A stretch of DNA of 20,286 nt from a virus, in the IMG/VR virus record IMGVR_UViG_3300044922_000340, positions 1-20,286 of that record. One strand, written 5' to 3'. Both the position numbers and the translations under genes were made by a program. Positions 6,330 to 13,706 of this stretch are shown one piece after another. The notes beneath the pieces were generated by a model. That model was not told the origin of the DNA. It saw nothing but the letters and a program-made list of their open reading frames with translations, and did not search any database. Position 1 is the first letter of the stretch. Each line of letters opens with the position of its first letter.

Positions 6330-6549
6330 TAGAAGACTCTACTATCTGCTGAACATATTCAGAAAAATGTTTCCTAATGCTACCAGCTGGCCTAGAGCCA
6401 TAAGAGTCCCATATTCTTTTATACTCAATTACATTATAGTATGTAGTTGGACACAAAATATTATTATTGTAATTTTTTAGTGTAGTTGGCAAAGGAACGT
6501 GCTTTGTGCAGCACTTGCACCCCTTGGCTCTTTCTTGATACTCGCTCAT
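6313..6549 (-). CDS. Cys-rich small protein downstream of terminase
   Basis: 78 aa, GGAG five bases before the ATG, overlapping the terminase stop in an ATGA junction. The N-terminal part has Cys11, Cys13, Cys14, His17 and Cys33, which could bind one zinc ion. The rest is polar with an RIWDSYGSRPAGSIRKHF segment. I do not recognise the family. The tight coupling to the large terminase and its own coding-like composition make it a real gene. A packaging accessory is possible but unproven. Confidence 0.7.
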   Translation of the reverse strand: MSEYQERAKGCKCCTKHVPLPTTLKNYNNNILCPTTYYNVIEYKRIWDSYGSRPAGSIRKHFSEYVQQIVESSIDTQH

Positions 6550-8351
6550 ATTATCTCCATGTTTTCTATAGATCTAGCTAAACTTTCTGGCATTCTTGGT
6601 GCACGAATCATGTTCTGAACATACTCAACTTCACCGTCATTTTTGTTAGCAAAGTCATTGTCGTAACTCATTGATTCGTAATCATGAATCTTTATCTCTT
6701 CATCCCTCTTTATTCTACTTCTGCTTATAGCATTATATACAGCCCCACATACAGCATCGGCTAAATCTTTAGAGCCTTTTCTGGGGTGATCAACCTTATC
6801 TCTCATAATTCTAAGCTGAAGCAATTCATCAATTAATAATGGTATGTGTGGACCAGATAATCTTTCTTCTAATACAACCATAGCCATGTCATCATAATGT
6901 TTTTTTGCAACTGAAAGTATCTCTGTATTAATTCCATATGTTTTTAGTTGCTGCATCATATCGTGAGAATTCCATCTGTCAAATGTACAGACCTTTATGT
7001 TAAATCCCCTAGTTTTTAGGGAAAGTATATAGTCTTTTACTTCTGTGAAGTCTACAGACTTATCTGGAGTAGGCGTCCAAAATCTAACAGCATCTATCTC
7101 TACAATAGGTGCTGGCTGGTTATATGTATCTGTTACCTTTATGTCAACCCATTTATTTACATGCCCCATTGCTACTGCACAGTGGTCGTGCTTTTGAGCC
7201 AGGTCTACATGTATAAAGTAATCTTTTCCTTCTTCTGGCTTAAACCACTCCTCTAATCTTCCAAATGAGTCTACCGCTATATTAGCCTTGCTGAATGCCT
7301 TCTCAATTTTTTCTCTTGACTTAAAGAATGCATCTACTGCATCAGATGGCATGCATGCAAATCTTCCTAGTGCATCCTGTGGATTTTTATGAAAAGCAAC
7401 GGTAAAATCTGTTATCTTTTTTGTTGGATTTACTTCCCATGTAGGTCTTTTTAAAGCAAATACTCTTGGATAAACATAAGAAACTATGTGGTCTTCTTCC
7501 CATGAAACCTCAAACTCATTTCCAGGAGTTCCGTCTGGAAGATACTGGTCTAGCTTTAATAGCTCTGTTCTCATAATAGTTTCTTTTTCGGCTATAACCG
7601 ATTCATAAAATTTTTGGATTGGATCATTTTTAAATCGGGGAAAAGATAGCAAAATTACCTTACCTACATCTGGGAAACGTGAATCAACAGATGCTCTATA
7701 CATATCATATATAGCATCTGCAGTCTTTGCTTGATCGTGTCCGCTGGTATTTTCTGTTGCAAAACCAGAAATTTCATCTAAGATAACAACTAATACGTTA
7801 TATCCTTCCCAAGCCTCTCTTTCTGAGTGGCCAGAATGAACTGTAATAGATTTATCAAACTTAATTTCTGATGCTTTATCAGTATATTTACCAGCAAACC
7901 ACGGAGAAACTTCAATTCTCATTTTAAAACCTTTAAAAAAAACATTATTTGCCTGCTGAGAGTTGATAGCAATATTTAAAATATCTATTGCATCTCTTGG
8001 CGGCTTTCCATAGTATGCTGCTGGATCTTTTAAGCATAACAAAAGATAAACTATATATGCAACTGCAATTGTTGAAGAGTAATCTTTACCAGATCCTTTT
8101 CCTAGCTGTGCAATAACTTCAACGCAGGTTTGTTTAAATATCTTTTTGCCCAGCTCTTCGCCATAAAGTTTTATTAAGGTAGACTCTTTATATATCTGAG
8201 AACTTCTTTCTATAAGAGTGTACTGGTTTTCAGATAGTGGAGGCAAGCCAAGATAGTCTGGGCTTGTTACAAAAGTTTGAAGGTCCACTGGACGCTCTTC
8301 AAACTCTTCTCCGTCTAGTATCTCTATTAGGTCTGAAAAATCAAACGACAT
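6546..8351 (-). CDS. terL: Terminase large subunit
   Basis: 601 aa from ATG at 8351, preferred to an in-frame TTG four codons upstream because GAAGAG precedes the ATG. The N-terminal ATPase has a deviant Walker A GKGSGKD at 84-90 and a Walker B VLVVILDE ending Asp192-Glu193. The C-terminal RNase-H-like nuclease begins with FIHVDLAQKHDH (Asp383) and closes with DLADAV (Asp532). Length and order match phage TerL proteins, which cut concatemeric DNA and pump it into proheads. It overlaps the upstream gene by 11 bases and the downstream gene by four. Position directly after the probable small subunit supports the call. Confidence 0.93.
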   Translation of the reverse strand: MSFDFSDLIEILDGEEFEERPVDLQTFVTSPDYLGLPPLSENQYTLIERSSQIYKESTLIKLYGEELGKKIFKQTCVEVIAQLGKGSGKDYSSTIAVAYIVYLLLCLKDPAAYYGKPPRDAIDILNIAINSQQANNVFFKGFKMRIEVSPWFAGKYTDKASEIKFDKSITVHSGHSEREAWEGYNVLVVILDEISGFATENTSGHDQAKTADAIYDMYRASVDSRFPDVGKVILLSFPRFKNDPIQKFYESVIAEKETIMRTELLKLDQYLPDGTPGNEFEVSWEEDHIVSYVYPRVFALKRPTWEVNPTKKITDFTVAFHKNPQDALGRFACMPSDAVDAFFKSREKIEKAFSKANIAVDSFGRLEEWFKPEEGKDYFIHVDLAQKHDHCAVAMGHVNKWVDIKVTDTYNQPAPIVEIDAVRFWTPTPDKSVDFTEVKDYILSLKTRGFNIKVCTFDRWNSHDMMQQLKTYGINTEILSVAKKHYDDMAMVVLEERLSGPHIPLLIDELLQLRIMRDKVDHPRKGSKDLADAVCGAVYNAISRSRIKRDEEIKIHDYESMSYDNDFANKNDGEVEYVQNMIRAPRMPESLARSIENMEII

Positions 8352-8880
8352 CTGACTCTTCAATTATATTAATAGACTGTACAACACCAGTTATTTGAGA
8401 TAATCTTTTCGCCACCTCTATCTTGCAGTGGTTGCATCCAGAAGTTACCTCTTTCAATATCCCAACAAGCATCTCCTGCTTTCTTTCTGTTTCTAATATT
8501 TGAGATGCAATTTCGCTATTTTCTAAAACCCCGATAGACTGAAGCATGGCAATTCTTTTTGTCTCTATGTCTGCTATAAGCTTGAGTGTTCCAGACTTAA
8601 CATTAAGCTGACCCTGTGTGTCAGCATCTTCTACTGTTTTCCACGCTTCTTTAATTAGCATATCGTAATGTTGATCTGCCCCAAGCAAAGCCTCTTTGGC
8701 TCTATCTCTAACATTTGTATCATTATGGACAATAGACTTCCATTCATCTACATACTCAAGGACTTCTTTTCTTGTAAACCCAGTTATGGTGGCTATTTGT
8801 GTAGCAGAATTTCCTTTTAATAGCTCAGAGACTACCCTATTCATCTTATCAAAATGCACTGCTGGCTCTATTTCACTCAT
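8341..8880 (-). CDS. terS: Probable terminase small subunit (HTH protein)
   Basis: 179 aa. The ATG lies exactly six bases after a consensus -10 box, so the mRNA should be leaderless; no ribosome binding site is present. Residues about 15-48 form a helix-turn-helix (LLKGNSATQIATITGF followed by TRKEVLEYVDEW). The rest is largely helical with a central region about 60-150 and a CNHCKIEVAKRL motif near the end. An N-terminal HTH, a helical oligomerisation core and position just before terL are the pattern of small terminase subunits, which recognise packaging sites. Sequence similarity to a named family was not checked, so the name rests mostly on context. Confidence 0.7.
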   Translation of the reverse strand: MSEIEPAVHFDKMNRVVSELLKGNSATQIATITGFTRKEVLEYVDEWKSIVHNDTNVRDRAKEALLGADQHYDMLIKEAWKTVEDADTQGQLNVKSGTLKLIADIETKRIAMLQSIGVLENSEIASQILETERKQEMLVGILKEVTSGCNHCKIEVAKRLSQITGVVQSINIIEESDVV

Positions 8881-8886
8881 ATAATA

Positions 8887-8915
8887 ATTATACTTCTAGT
8901 CAACTAAAAAGTCAA
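8887..8915 (-). promoter_or_regulatory. Consensus leaderless promoter for terminase unit
   Basis: On the minus strand TTGACT (8910-8915), a 17-base spacer and TATAAT (8887-8892) form a near-perfect housekeeping promoter. Only six bases separate the -10 from the ATG at 8880, so transcription should start at or next to the start codon. The spacer holds a second TTGACT (8898-8903) in direct repeat. Confidence 0.8.
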
Positions 8916-9062
8916 TTATCTTTTAATTTTTAGCTTAAATTTGTCTAAATACCTTTGAATAGTCATATGCGAAACTGAGCACTCGTTTGCTATGTCTACC
9001 ACTGTTTTCTTCTGAACTATGTATCTATTGTATAGCCAGTCTTTATTTTGATACAACTTCAT
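8916..9062 (-). CDS. 48-aa helix-turn-helix protein
   Basis: A short gene of 48 aa whose ATG overlaps the RuvC-like gene stop (ATGA). Sequence pattern: W-L-Y-x-x-Y then VDIANECSVSHMTIQRYLDKF, a compact helix-turn-helix with the A-x5-V-x-x-x-T-I spacing of phage HTH proteins. Such domains also occur as DNA-binding ends of phage HNH nucleases, but no nuclease part is present here. It ends immediately before the terminase promoter and could bind it, which would make it a regulator of packaging-gene expression. That role is inference. Confidence 0.75.
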   Translation of the reverse strand: MKLYQNKDWLYNRYIVQKKTVVDIANECSVSHMTIQRYLDKFKLKIKR

Positions 9063-9625
9063 CTTTTTGTAAGCACCTGATTTGAATAATGGGCTATTCC
9101 AAAGGCATCTGCTACGTCAAAGTCTTCCAAAGATATTGAGTACTTCTTGTTAAAATAATCAGCAGTTCTTTGCTTACGCATATTCCTTAATTGATTTTTA
9201 TACCATGAGTCTGCATAGCCTGGGCTCTTTAATCGTATTGCCGCTTTCTCTTCTTTTGTAGGATTTTTATTTCCTATATAAGCTTGCCAAGCTGTTGGCG
9301 AAACTGTTACCACGCTGGCTCCAGTAGACATAAGCTCTGCAATAACTACACCATAAACATAAGATAGTTTTATTACAGCATCTGGTGATCTAACAAGAAC
9401 TGCGCCCTCTACTACAATATAGTCAGCTTTGAGCTCATCTAGCATCGCAGATGTTTTAACTTTTGCATCTAATATTTTTTCATAAATATCGTTTCCAACT
9501 AAGTTAAACTTCCCCCATTTGAGAGGGGTATCATTTTCCATAAGGCAAAATGCAACGGAATTTGTAGAAGCGTCTATGCCTAAAACTCTGCTTGCTTTTG
9601 TTTTTACAAGACTAGCCAATGTCAT
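9059..9625 (-). CDS. ruvC: RuvC-like Holliday junction resolvase
   Basis: 188 aa, RNase-H fold. Motif I is LGIDASTNS with Asp18, motif II is ADYIVVEGAV with Glu73, and the C-terminal acidic pair is in FDVADAFGIA (Asp170 and Asp173). This is the four-acidic-residue centre of RuvC-type resolvases. A helical insertion with several Arg/Lys (about 121-158) may contact DNA. It would cut branched DNA made by recombination before packaging. It overlaps the upstream zinc-finger gene by 14 bases and the downstream HTH gene by four. A second, unrelated resolvase candidate lies at 11970-12272. Confidence 0.87.
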   Translation of the reverse strand: MTLASLVKTKASRVLGIDASTNSVAFCLMENDTPLKWGKFNLVGNDIYEKILDAKVKTSAMLDELKADYIVVEGAVLVRSPDAVIKLSYVYGVVIAELMSTGASVVTVSPTAWQAYIGNKNPTKEEKAAIRLKSPGYADSWYKNQLRNMRKQRTADYFNKKYSISLEDFDVADAFGIAHYSNQVLTKR

Positions 9626-9890
9626 CTATAATACCCATCAAATCTTTTTTAAACTTTGAGTTCTTAGACTTTATACATTTAGCACAGTAAGGCTGGTCAT
9701 TATATCTACTTAAAAAGCCACTGCAGCCCTTGCACTTTCTAGGCGCACCATTTTTAATTGCTTTTTTTTCGTAATATTTTTCCATTATTCTTTTGTTAGT
9801 TGAGACCCTACAGCATTCATCTGAACAGTATTTTTGATTATGAGTTTTTGCAATAAATTCTTTTTTACATTCTGAATTTAAACACACCAT
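9612..9890 (-). CDS. Double zinc-finger protein
   Basis: 92 aa from an ATG that overlaps the Cas4-like gene stop by one base (TAATG); a longer frame reaching 9953 is less likely. Two Cys4 clusters are visible: Cys3, Cys8, Cys22, Cys26 (CLNSEC then YCSDEC), and Cys53, Cys56, Cys69, Cys72 (CKGC then CAKC). A basic linker (KRIMEKYYEKKAIKNG) joins them. Small proteins of this kind next to RuvC genes are frequent in phages, but I cannot name a function beyond probable nucleic-acid binding. The tail KKDLMGIIDDIG is partly shared in overlap with ruvC. Confidence 0.8.
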   Translation of the reverse strand: MVCLNSECKKEFIAKTHNQKYCSDECCRVSTNKRIMEKYYEKKAIKNGAPRKCKGCSGFLSRYNDQPYCAKCIKSKNSKFKKDLMGIIDDIG

Positions 9891-10678
9891 TACTTTACTA
9901 CCTTCATTAGATCTATTGTTATTTCTCCAGTGTCTGATCCTTTTGCCCAGCATTCTTTTTTAACAGGACAATATGTGCAAGGAAGCTTGTACTTAGTTGC
10001 GCCTTCTGGTCTAGTGGGAAGAGATCCATTTTGGAAATTATCCCATACATCTCTCATCCACTGAAAAGCATCCTCAATAATCTTTTTATTCTTATCATTC
10101 ATAGAAATTGGTATTATTAATACCTCTTGGGTATTTTTATTTTCATACAAGAAGAAGCCTTCTTTGGCATTCTTTAATTTCATATATGTAAGTAGCTGCA
10201 ACATATGATTAGGAGAAGACTTCATTTCTGCTTGTCTTGTATCCCATACCTCTTGCTTAGCTGTTTTAATTTCACCTATAACGGTCTCGCCATCATACTC
10301 CATAATCAAGTCTATAAATCCACGGATTGGAGGATACTCGTTAATTATCTCTTCTTCTTCTGCCCGCCACTCAGGCATGCTCTTAATTAGATTTTGCAAT
10401 CTTTCATGTGCCTGTGTGCCCTGTGCCATGTTTGCTACAGCGACTGCGTCATTATCATCAATGAAAACTGCACCAGTAAATGCCATATACCAATATCTTG
10501 GGCATGTTCCGTGACCGTAACCCAGTAAGCTTGGGCTAAAAGACTTTTTAGTAGTATCACCATCTGGACGCTTAGTATTCCTATATGATTCATCAAGAAG
10601 CTGTGCAAATTTTTCTGGATCAAAAAAATGACCAGTATGCTTTTTGAACTTAAGATTCTTTACAATATCTCTAGCCAT
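9890..10678 (-). CDS. Cas4-like PD-(D/E)XK Fe-S nuclease
   Basis: 262 aa. RecB-family nuclease core: His91 in GTQAHERL, Asp123 in IRGFIDLI, Glu136-x-Lys138 in VIGEIKTAK, and Gln161-x-x-x-Tyr165 in QLLTYM. An iron-sulfur site is indicated by Cys59 (TCPRYW) and Cys234, Cys237, Cys243 (CTYCPVKKEC), the one-plus-three arrangement of Cas4 and AddB-type nucleases. Such phage enzymes are probably 5' to 3' exonucleases that make single-strand tails for recombination. There are no cas1, cas2 or repeats nearby, so a CRISPR role is not supported. It follows the helical 114-aa gene with no gap (TAAATG). Confidence 0.88.
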   Translation of the reverse strand: MARDIVKNLKFKKHTGHFFDPEKFAQLLDESYRNTKRPDGDTTKKSFSPSLLGYGHGTCPRYWYMAFTGAVFIDDNDAVAVANMAQGTQAHERLQNLIKSMPEWRAEEEEIINEYPPIRGFIDLIMEYDGETVIGEIKTAKQEVWDTRQAEMKSSPNHMLQLLTYMKLKNAKEGFFLYENKNTQEVLIIPISMNDKNKKIIEDAFQWMRDVWDNFQNGSLPTRPEGATKYKLPCTYCPVKKECWAKGSDTGEITIDLMKVVK

Positions 10679-11023
10679 TTACGAGTTATACCTAACGACA
10701 TACTTAAGTGCATCTACAAGTTTGTCTATGGACTCCTTTACTGAATAGTAAATATTTTTCTTGTTATTGTTTGCGGTACCAGCTTTGTCTTTTGCAATTG
10801 TGGAATAAACAGAGGCAAGGACTGCGAACTTTGTAGACATAGCCTGAAGCTCCATAATTAAATGAGGGGCTTTGGCAGATGGAACATCTGGATTCATAAG
10901 AAGTTTTACTACTATGGCCAAGGCTTTATCCAAGTGCTCATCCTGCATAAACTCATGCAAGTCGTTAAACTCTGTAATATCGCTTATAAGTTGCAGTGTA
11001 TTTTTATCTTCAGTCTTTATCAT
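10679..11023 (-). CDS. Helical protein of unknown function
   Basis: 114 aa, GGGAG upstream, ATGA overlap with the oxygenase gene. The composition is helical: an acidic first half (DLHEFMQDEHLDKALAIV), a PSAKAPHLIMELQAMSTKFA segment, and a basic C-terminal helix (KKNIYYSVKESIDKLVDAL). No motif is recognised. Its fixed place directly before the Cas4-like gene suggests a partner of that nuclease or a DNA-metabolism accessory. Confidence 0.7.
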   Translation of the reverse strand: MIKTEDKNTLQLISDITEFNDLHEFMQDEHLDKALAIVVKLLMNPDVPSAKAPHLIMELQAMSTKFAVLASVYSTIAKDKAGTANNNKKNIYYSVKESIDKLVDALKYVVRYNS

Positions 11024-11973
11024 ATCTGTCTCCCATCCACATATGTTCTTTTTTCTTCTTCTACAAAAATAGAAGTTCCGTAGCTTAAGTCTTTTGGTGT
11101 TTCATGGCTATACAAAACTTGTCTGTCCATTTCTCCGTTAGATATTCTTTCTTGTATTCGATTCCTATTTATTTCTTTCCATTTTTCTTCGCCATGCTCT
11201 AATAAACCTGCCTTCCATTCATCTGTACCGTCATGTGACCATAGTATAAATAGTCTAAGGAAAAGCTTCCTACTCCCAGAAATTACAGATTTTGCAGAAT
11301 GCCAGAATGGTAGACCTGAAGGAAAGATCGTAAGATCACCCATCTTAGGCTTATAAGTTACTAAGCTATTATCATTTTCATTTAAAAACTCTATCTCTCC
11401 ACCCTCGTAGTCATCATTGATATAAAAAGTTACTGTTGCAACATGTTTATCTCCTGGCTCTTGCTCTCTATGTTCATGCGAATCAGTATGAAATGTTATT
11501 GAAAACTTTTGTCCTGGTGTGTAGTAATGCTGTAGTATTTCAATCCTTCCATAGTTCAGTCTTCCACCTAATGACCAATCATCTACATAGTCTGGCCATG
11601 ATCCTGATCCAACCCAATTTTTTTTATACTCTTCAAAGCACTCTTCTATTTTTATAAAAAGCTTTTCCTTAAATTCATATAGAAATTTATAGTCTTCATT
11701 ACTTACCTTGCTTGGAGTTTCTTTATTAGAAAACGCAGTCTTTTCTCCAAATGTATACCAGGTTACCCAGGGATCTAGTGGACTATCTGGATCTATTACA
11801 TAATCTGGTTCTCCGTGTACATTATATAGCATAGAATCCATGGGAGTAATCTTATTGCTATTGTCAACAATATTTTTTGTGTTTTCTATTGCATGCAGTA
11901 ATCTAGATAAATCTTCTTTAGAAAATAAATCTTTAAATACATATACTTGCGGAATCACTTCAATTTTTTTCAT
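11020..11973 (-). CDS. 2OG-Fe(II) dioxygenase, prolyl-hydroxylase type
   Basis: 317 aa, AGAGGA upstream. The double-stranded beta-helix core has HTD (His162, Asp164) as the first two iron ligands, His225 (FWHSAK) as the third, and Arg235 ten residues later to bind 2-oxoglutarate. The supporting pattern YEGGEIEFL, GDLTIFPSG and HSAKSV is that of P4H-like oxygenases. It couples oxidation of 2-oxoglutarate to hydroxylation of a substrate. Relatives are common in aquatic phages, where protein, DNA or small-molecule substrates have been proposed. Embedding between a resolvase and recombination genes by ATGA junctions hints at a nucleic-acid or DNA-protein substrate. That is inference. Confidence 0.88.
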   Translation of the reverse strand: MKKIEVIPQVYVFKDLFSKEDLSRLLHAIENTKNIVDNSNKITPMDSMLYNVHGEPDYVIDPDSPLDPWVTWYTFGEKTAFSNKETPSKVSNEDYKFLYEFKEKLFIKIEECFEEYKKNWVGSGSWPDYVDDWSLGGRLNYGRIEILQHYYTPGQKFSITFHTDSHEHREQEPGDKHVATVTFYINDDYEGGEIEFLNENDNSLVTYKPKMGDLTIFPSGLPFWHSAKSVISGSRKLFLRLFILWSHDGTDEWKAGLLEHGEEKWKEINRNRIQERISNGEMDRQVLYSHETPKDLSYGTSIFVEEEKRTYVDGRQI

Positions 11974-12272
11974 GTATTATCCTCTTTAAATTTAATTAAC
12001 TCTTCTAGCACTGACCACTCTATTATACCAAGTCTGACCTTGGATTCTTCACCTATGATTATTTTTAAAGCTGGGTGCATGTCTCTATTCACCTTAAATG
12101 TATCTGTACATATCTTAGACCACACCTCTTTGTTTAACGTAAATGACTTCGAAGCTTCTTTGTAATCTACTAAAAAGTAATTCCATTGAGCATCACCCTT
12201 TTGGTAGTCTCCCCTGCCACTATTTTTTTGAGCCTTAGCCTTATCTCTTTTTACTTCCGCTCTTTCTGACAT
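11970..12272 (-). CDS. PD-(D/E)XK resolvase-like nuclease
   Basis: 100 aa. Start overlaps the previous stop by one base (TAATG). A basic N-terminus (SERAEVKRDKAKAQK) leads into SGRGDYQKGDAQ with Asp27, then FLVDYKEASKSF with Asp36-x-Lys38. This is the compact Hjc-like layout: GS/SGR-KGD followed by (E/D)xK and a K-S-F/Y segment. The usual Glu of the ExK is Asp here, still compatible with metal binding. The likely role is cutting Holliday junctions or other branched DNA. Placement two genes after recA supports recombination. If correct, the phage encodes two different resolvase folds. Confidence 0.72.
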   Translation of the reverse strand: MSERAEVKRDKAKAQKNSGRGDYQKGDAQWNYFLVDYKEASKSFTLNKEVWSKICTDTFKVNRDMHPALKIIIGEESKVRLGIIEWSVLEELIKFKEDNT

Positions 12273-12460
12273 TAGCCCACCTTTATTTCATTTGAATGAC
12301 CATCTGGACACTCCCAAGCAAGCACCATGAGCTCTGGATCCCAGAATGCTTCGTCTGCATTCTTATCACATTTAAAACAGGGCTTAGATCCGTGTATTGA
12401 TTCTAAATTGTTTTTTTTAACTAACTTTGGCTTGCTAAAAAACTCATTAAGATTTGGCAT
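12272..12460 (-). CDS. Small zinc-ribbon protein
   Basis: 62 aa, overlapping the recA-like gene by 14 bases with AGGAAA before the ATG. Cys28 and Cys31 (CFKC) plus Cys51 and His55 (CPDGH) could form one zinc ribbon. The N-terminus is basic (SKPKLVKKNN). No family recognised. Co-translation with the recombinase suggests a DNA-related accessory. Confidence 0.75.
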   Translation of the reverse strand: MPNLNEFFSKPKLVKKNNLESIHGSKPCFKCDKNADEAFWDPELMVLAWECPDGHSNEIKVG

Positions 12461-13451
12461 TTATTTCCTGAATAAGCTTCCCAGATACTTCTGGATTTGC
12501 TCTTAAGTATGCAACAGCCTTTGCTCTTCCTTGAAAACGCTCACCATTAATTGTATACCATGCTCCGCCTTTTTCTACTAGACCATACATTTCTGCAACG
12601 TCTAAAGTCTCTCCTATGCGATCAACTCCTAATGTTTCTCCTTGGTAATAGAAGTCGTATTGTCCTGAAAGATTAGGGGGGCCGAGCTTGTTGTAATCAA
12701 TAATCCAATTGACTGGCCTGCCAACTCTTTGTTCAATGATTTTGTCACCAACCGCAACACCAGCTTTAATAGCATTAGCTTCAGCTTCCGAAGACCATAA
12801 CTTAATGACTGTGGAAGAGAAGAACTTAACTGCCATTCCTCCTGTCGGAATGTGGGAGGCATGCATAGATCCAAACTGATTTCTTTGCTGTGAGATGAGA
12901 ACCAATAGTGTATTTTTGTTTGCATAGTTTAACATTTTGACTGCATGAGTCATATCCTTTGCTTCTGCTCCGATTTGCTTTGTGTCTTGCAAATCTTTCA
13001 TTTCATTTCCGTCTTTTTCAAAATATATTCCAGGAAGTAAGGCTGAGATAGAATCTACAACAATAACATCCACTCCTGCTTCCATTAATTTAACGCCAAC
13101 GTCTACCATATCATTAACAGTCTTAGCTTGAGAATAAATAAGAGAAGATGAATCTACTCCAAGCTGCTCTGCCCATTTTTGATCGTAGGATGCCTCTGCA
13201 TCAATCCAAGCGCATGTTTTGCCTTCTTGTTGTGCTAAAGCTATCATCTGGAGACAGAAAGAAGATTTACCAGCAGACTTGTTTCCCCATACAAGGACCT
13301 GTCTACCGTACCCAAGACCACCTTTTAGTGCTACGTTTAGACCGATGCTTGGTGTCAATTGCTTGTGTACTTTTACATTTTGAGCCGATTGAACTCTTGC
13401 ACGGGTCTTTGGGTCTAGCTTTGCCATTATATCTTCTAATGAAATAGTCAT
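12447..13451 (-). CDS. recA: RecA-like recombinase
   Basis: 334 aa. The RecA ATPase core is intact: Walker A GNKSAGKSS at 56-64, catalytic Glu86 in WIDAEASYD, Walker B VDVIVVDSISALLP with Asp133, and the loop region GGMAVKFFSSTVIKLW. The C-terminal part (GLVEKGGAWYTINGERFQGR) matches the bacterial RecA region before its C-terminal domain. It should form filaments on ssDNA, with strand exchange assisted by the SSB of this window. It has a dedicated promoter and starts the recombination operon. The protein is more RecA- than UvsX-like to my eye. Confidence 0.93.
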   Translation of the reverse strand: MTISLEDIMAKLDPKTRARVQSAQNVKVHKQLTPSIGLNVALKGGLGYGRQVLVWGNKSAGKSSFCLQMIALAQQEGKTCAWIDAEASYDQKWAEQLGVDSSSLIYSQAKTVNDMVDVGVKLMEAGVDVIVVDSISALLPGIYFEKDGNEMKDLQDTKQIGAEAKDMTHAVKMLNYANKNTLLVLISQQRNQFGSMHASHIPTGGMAVKFFSSTVIKLWSSEAEANAIKAGVAVGDKIIEQRVGRPVNWIIDYNKLGPPNLSGQYDFYYQGETLGVDRIGETLDVAEMYGLVEKGGAWYTINGERFQGRAKAVAYLRANPEVSGKLIQEINAKS

Positions 13452-13474
13452 ATTTAATCTTTCTTCTCTCTAAT

Positions 13475-13503
13475 AGTATAGCATTAAAATAAAGCTTTGT
13501 GAA
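13475..13503 (-). promoter_or_regulatory. Promoter for recA-like operon
   Basis: TTCACA (13498-13503), a 17-base spacer and TATACT (13475-13480), with TG one base before the -10. The start near 13468 leaves a leader of about 17 nt containing a purine-rich GAGAGAAGAAAG stretch as ribosome site. Confidence 0.65.
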
Positions 13504-13508
13504 TACTT

Positions 13509-13706
13509 TTAATCTTTTATTTTTAACTTAAATGTGAATGATTGATTTTTTTCGTCATAATCAACTTGCAATTCTTTGTCTTCATTTTCTGCGTTTACTA
13601 CTGTCATTATTGGAATAGATATCTCTCCTAGTGTTTCAAGTGCTGCTACAAGAATTCTTGAAACATTTAGCTGTGCAAATACATCTTCAATTTTTGCTTC
13701 TGTCAT
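13509..13706 (-). CDS. Small acidic protein of unknown function
   Basis: 65 aa, AAAGGAA before the ATG, ATGA overlap with the dnaE stop. An amphipathic N-terminal helix (EDVFAQLNVSRILVAALETLG) precedes a beta-rich acidic half ending QSFTFKLKIKD. Not recognised. Strict coupling to the polymerase gene suggests a replication accessory. Confidence 0.65.
   Translation of the reverse strand: MTEAKIEDVFAQLNVSRILVAALETLGEISIPIMTVVNAENEDKELQVDYDEKNQSFTFKLKIKD

Noticed and set aside
9890-10678. Cas4-like gene as part of a CRISPR system
   Set aside because: No cas1, cas2, effector or repeat array nearby; phage recombination genes surround it.
12629-12925. 98-aa minus-strand frame within the recA-like gene
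   Set aside because: Wholly inside a gene with intact RecA motifs, no ribosome site, composition of a frame shadow.
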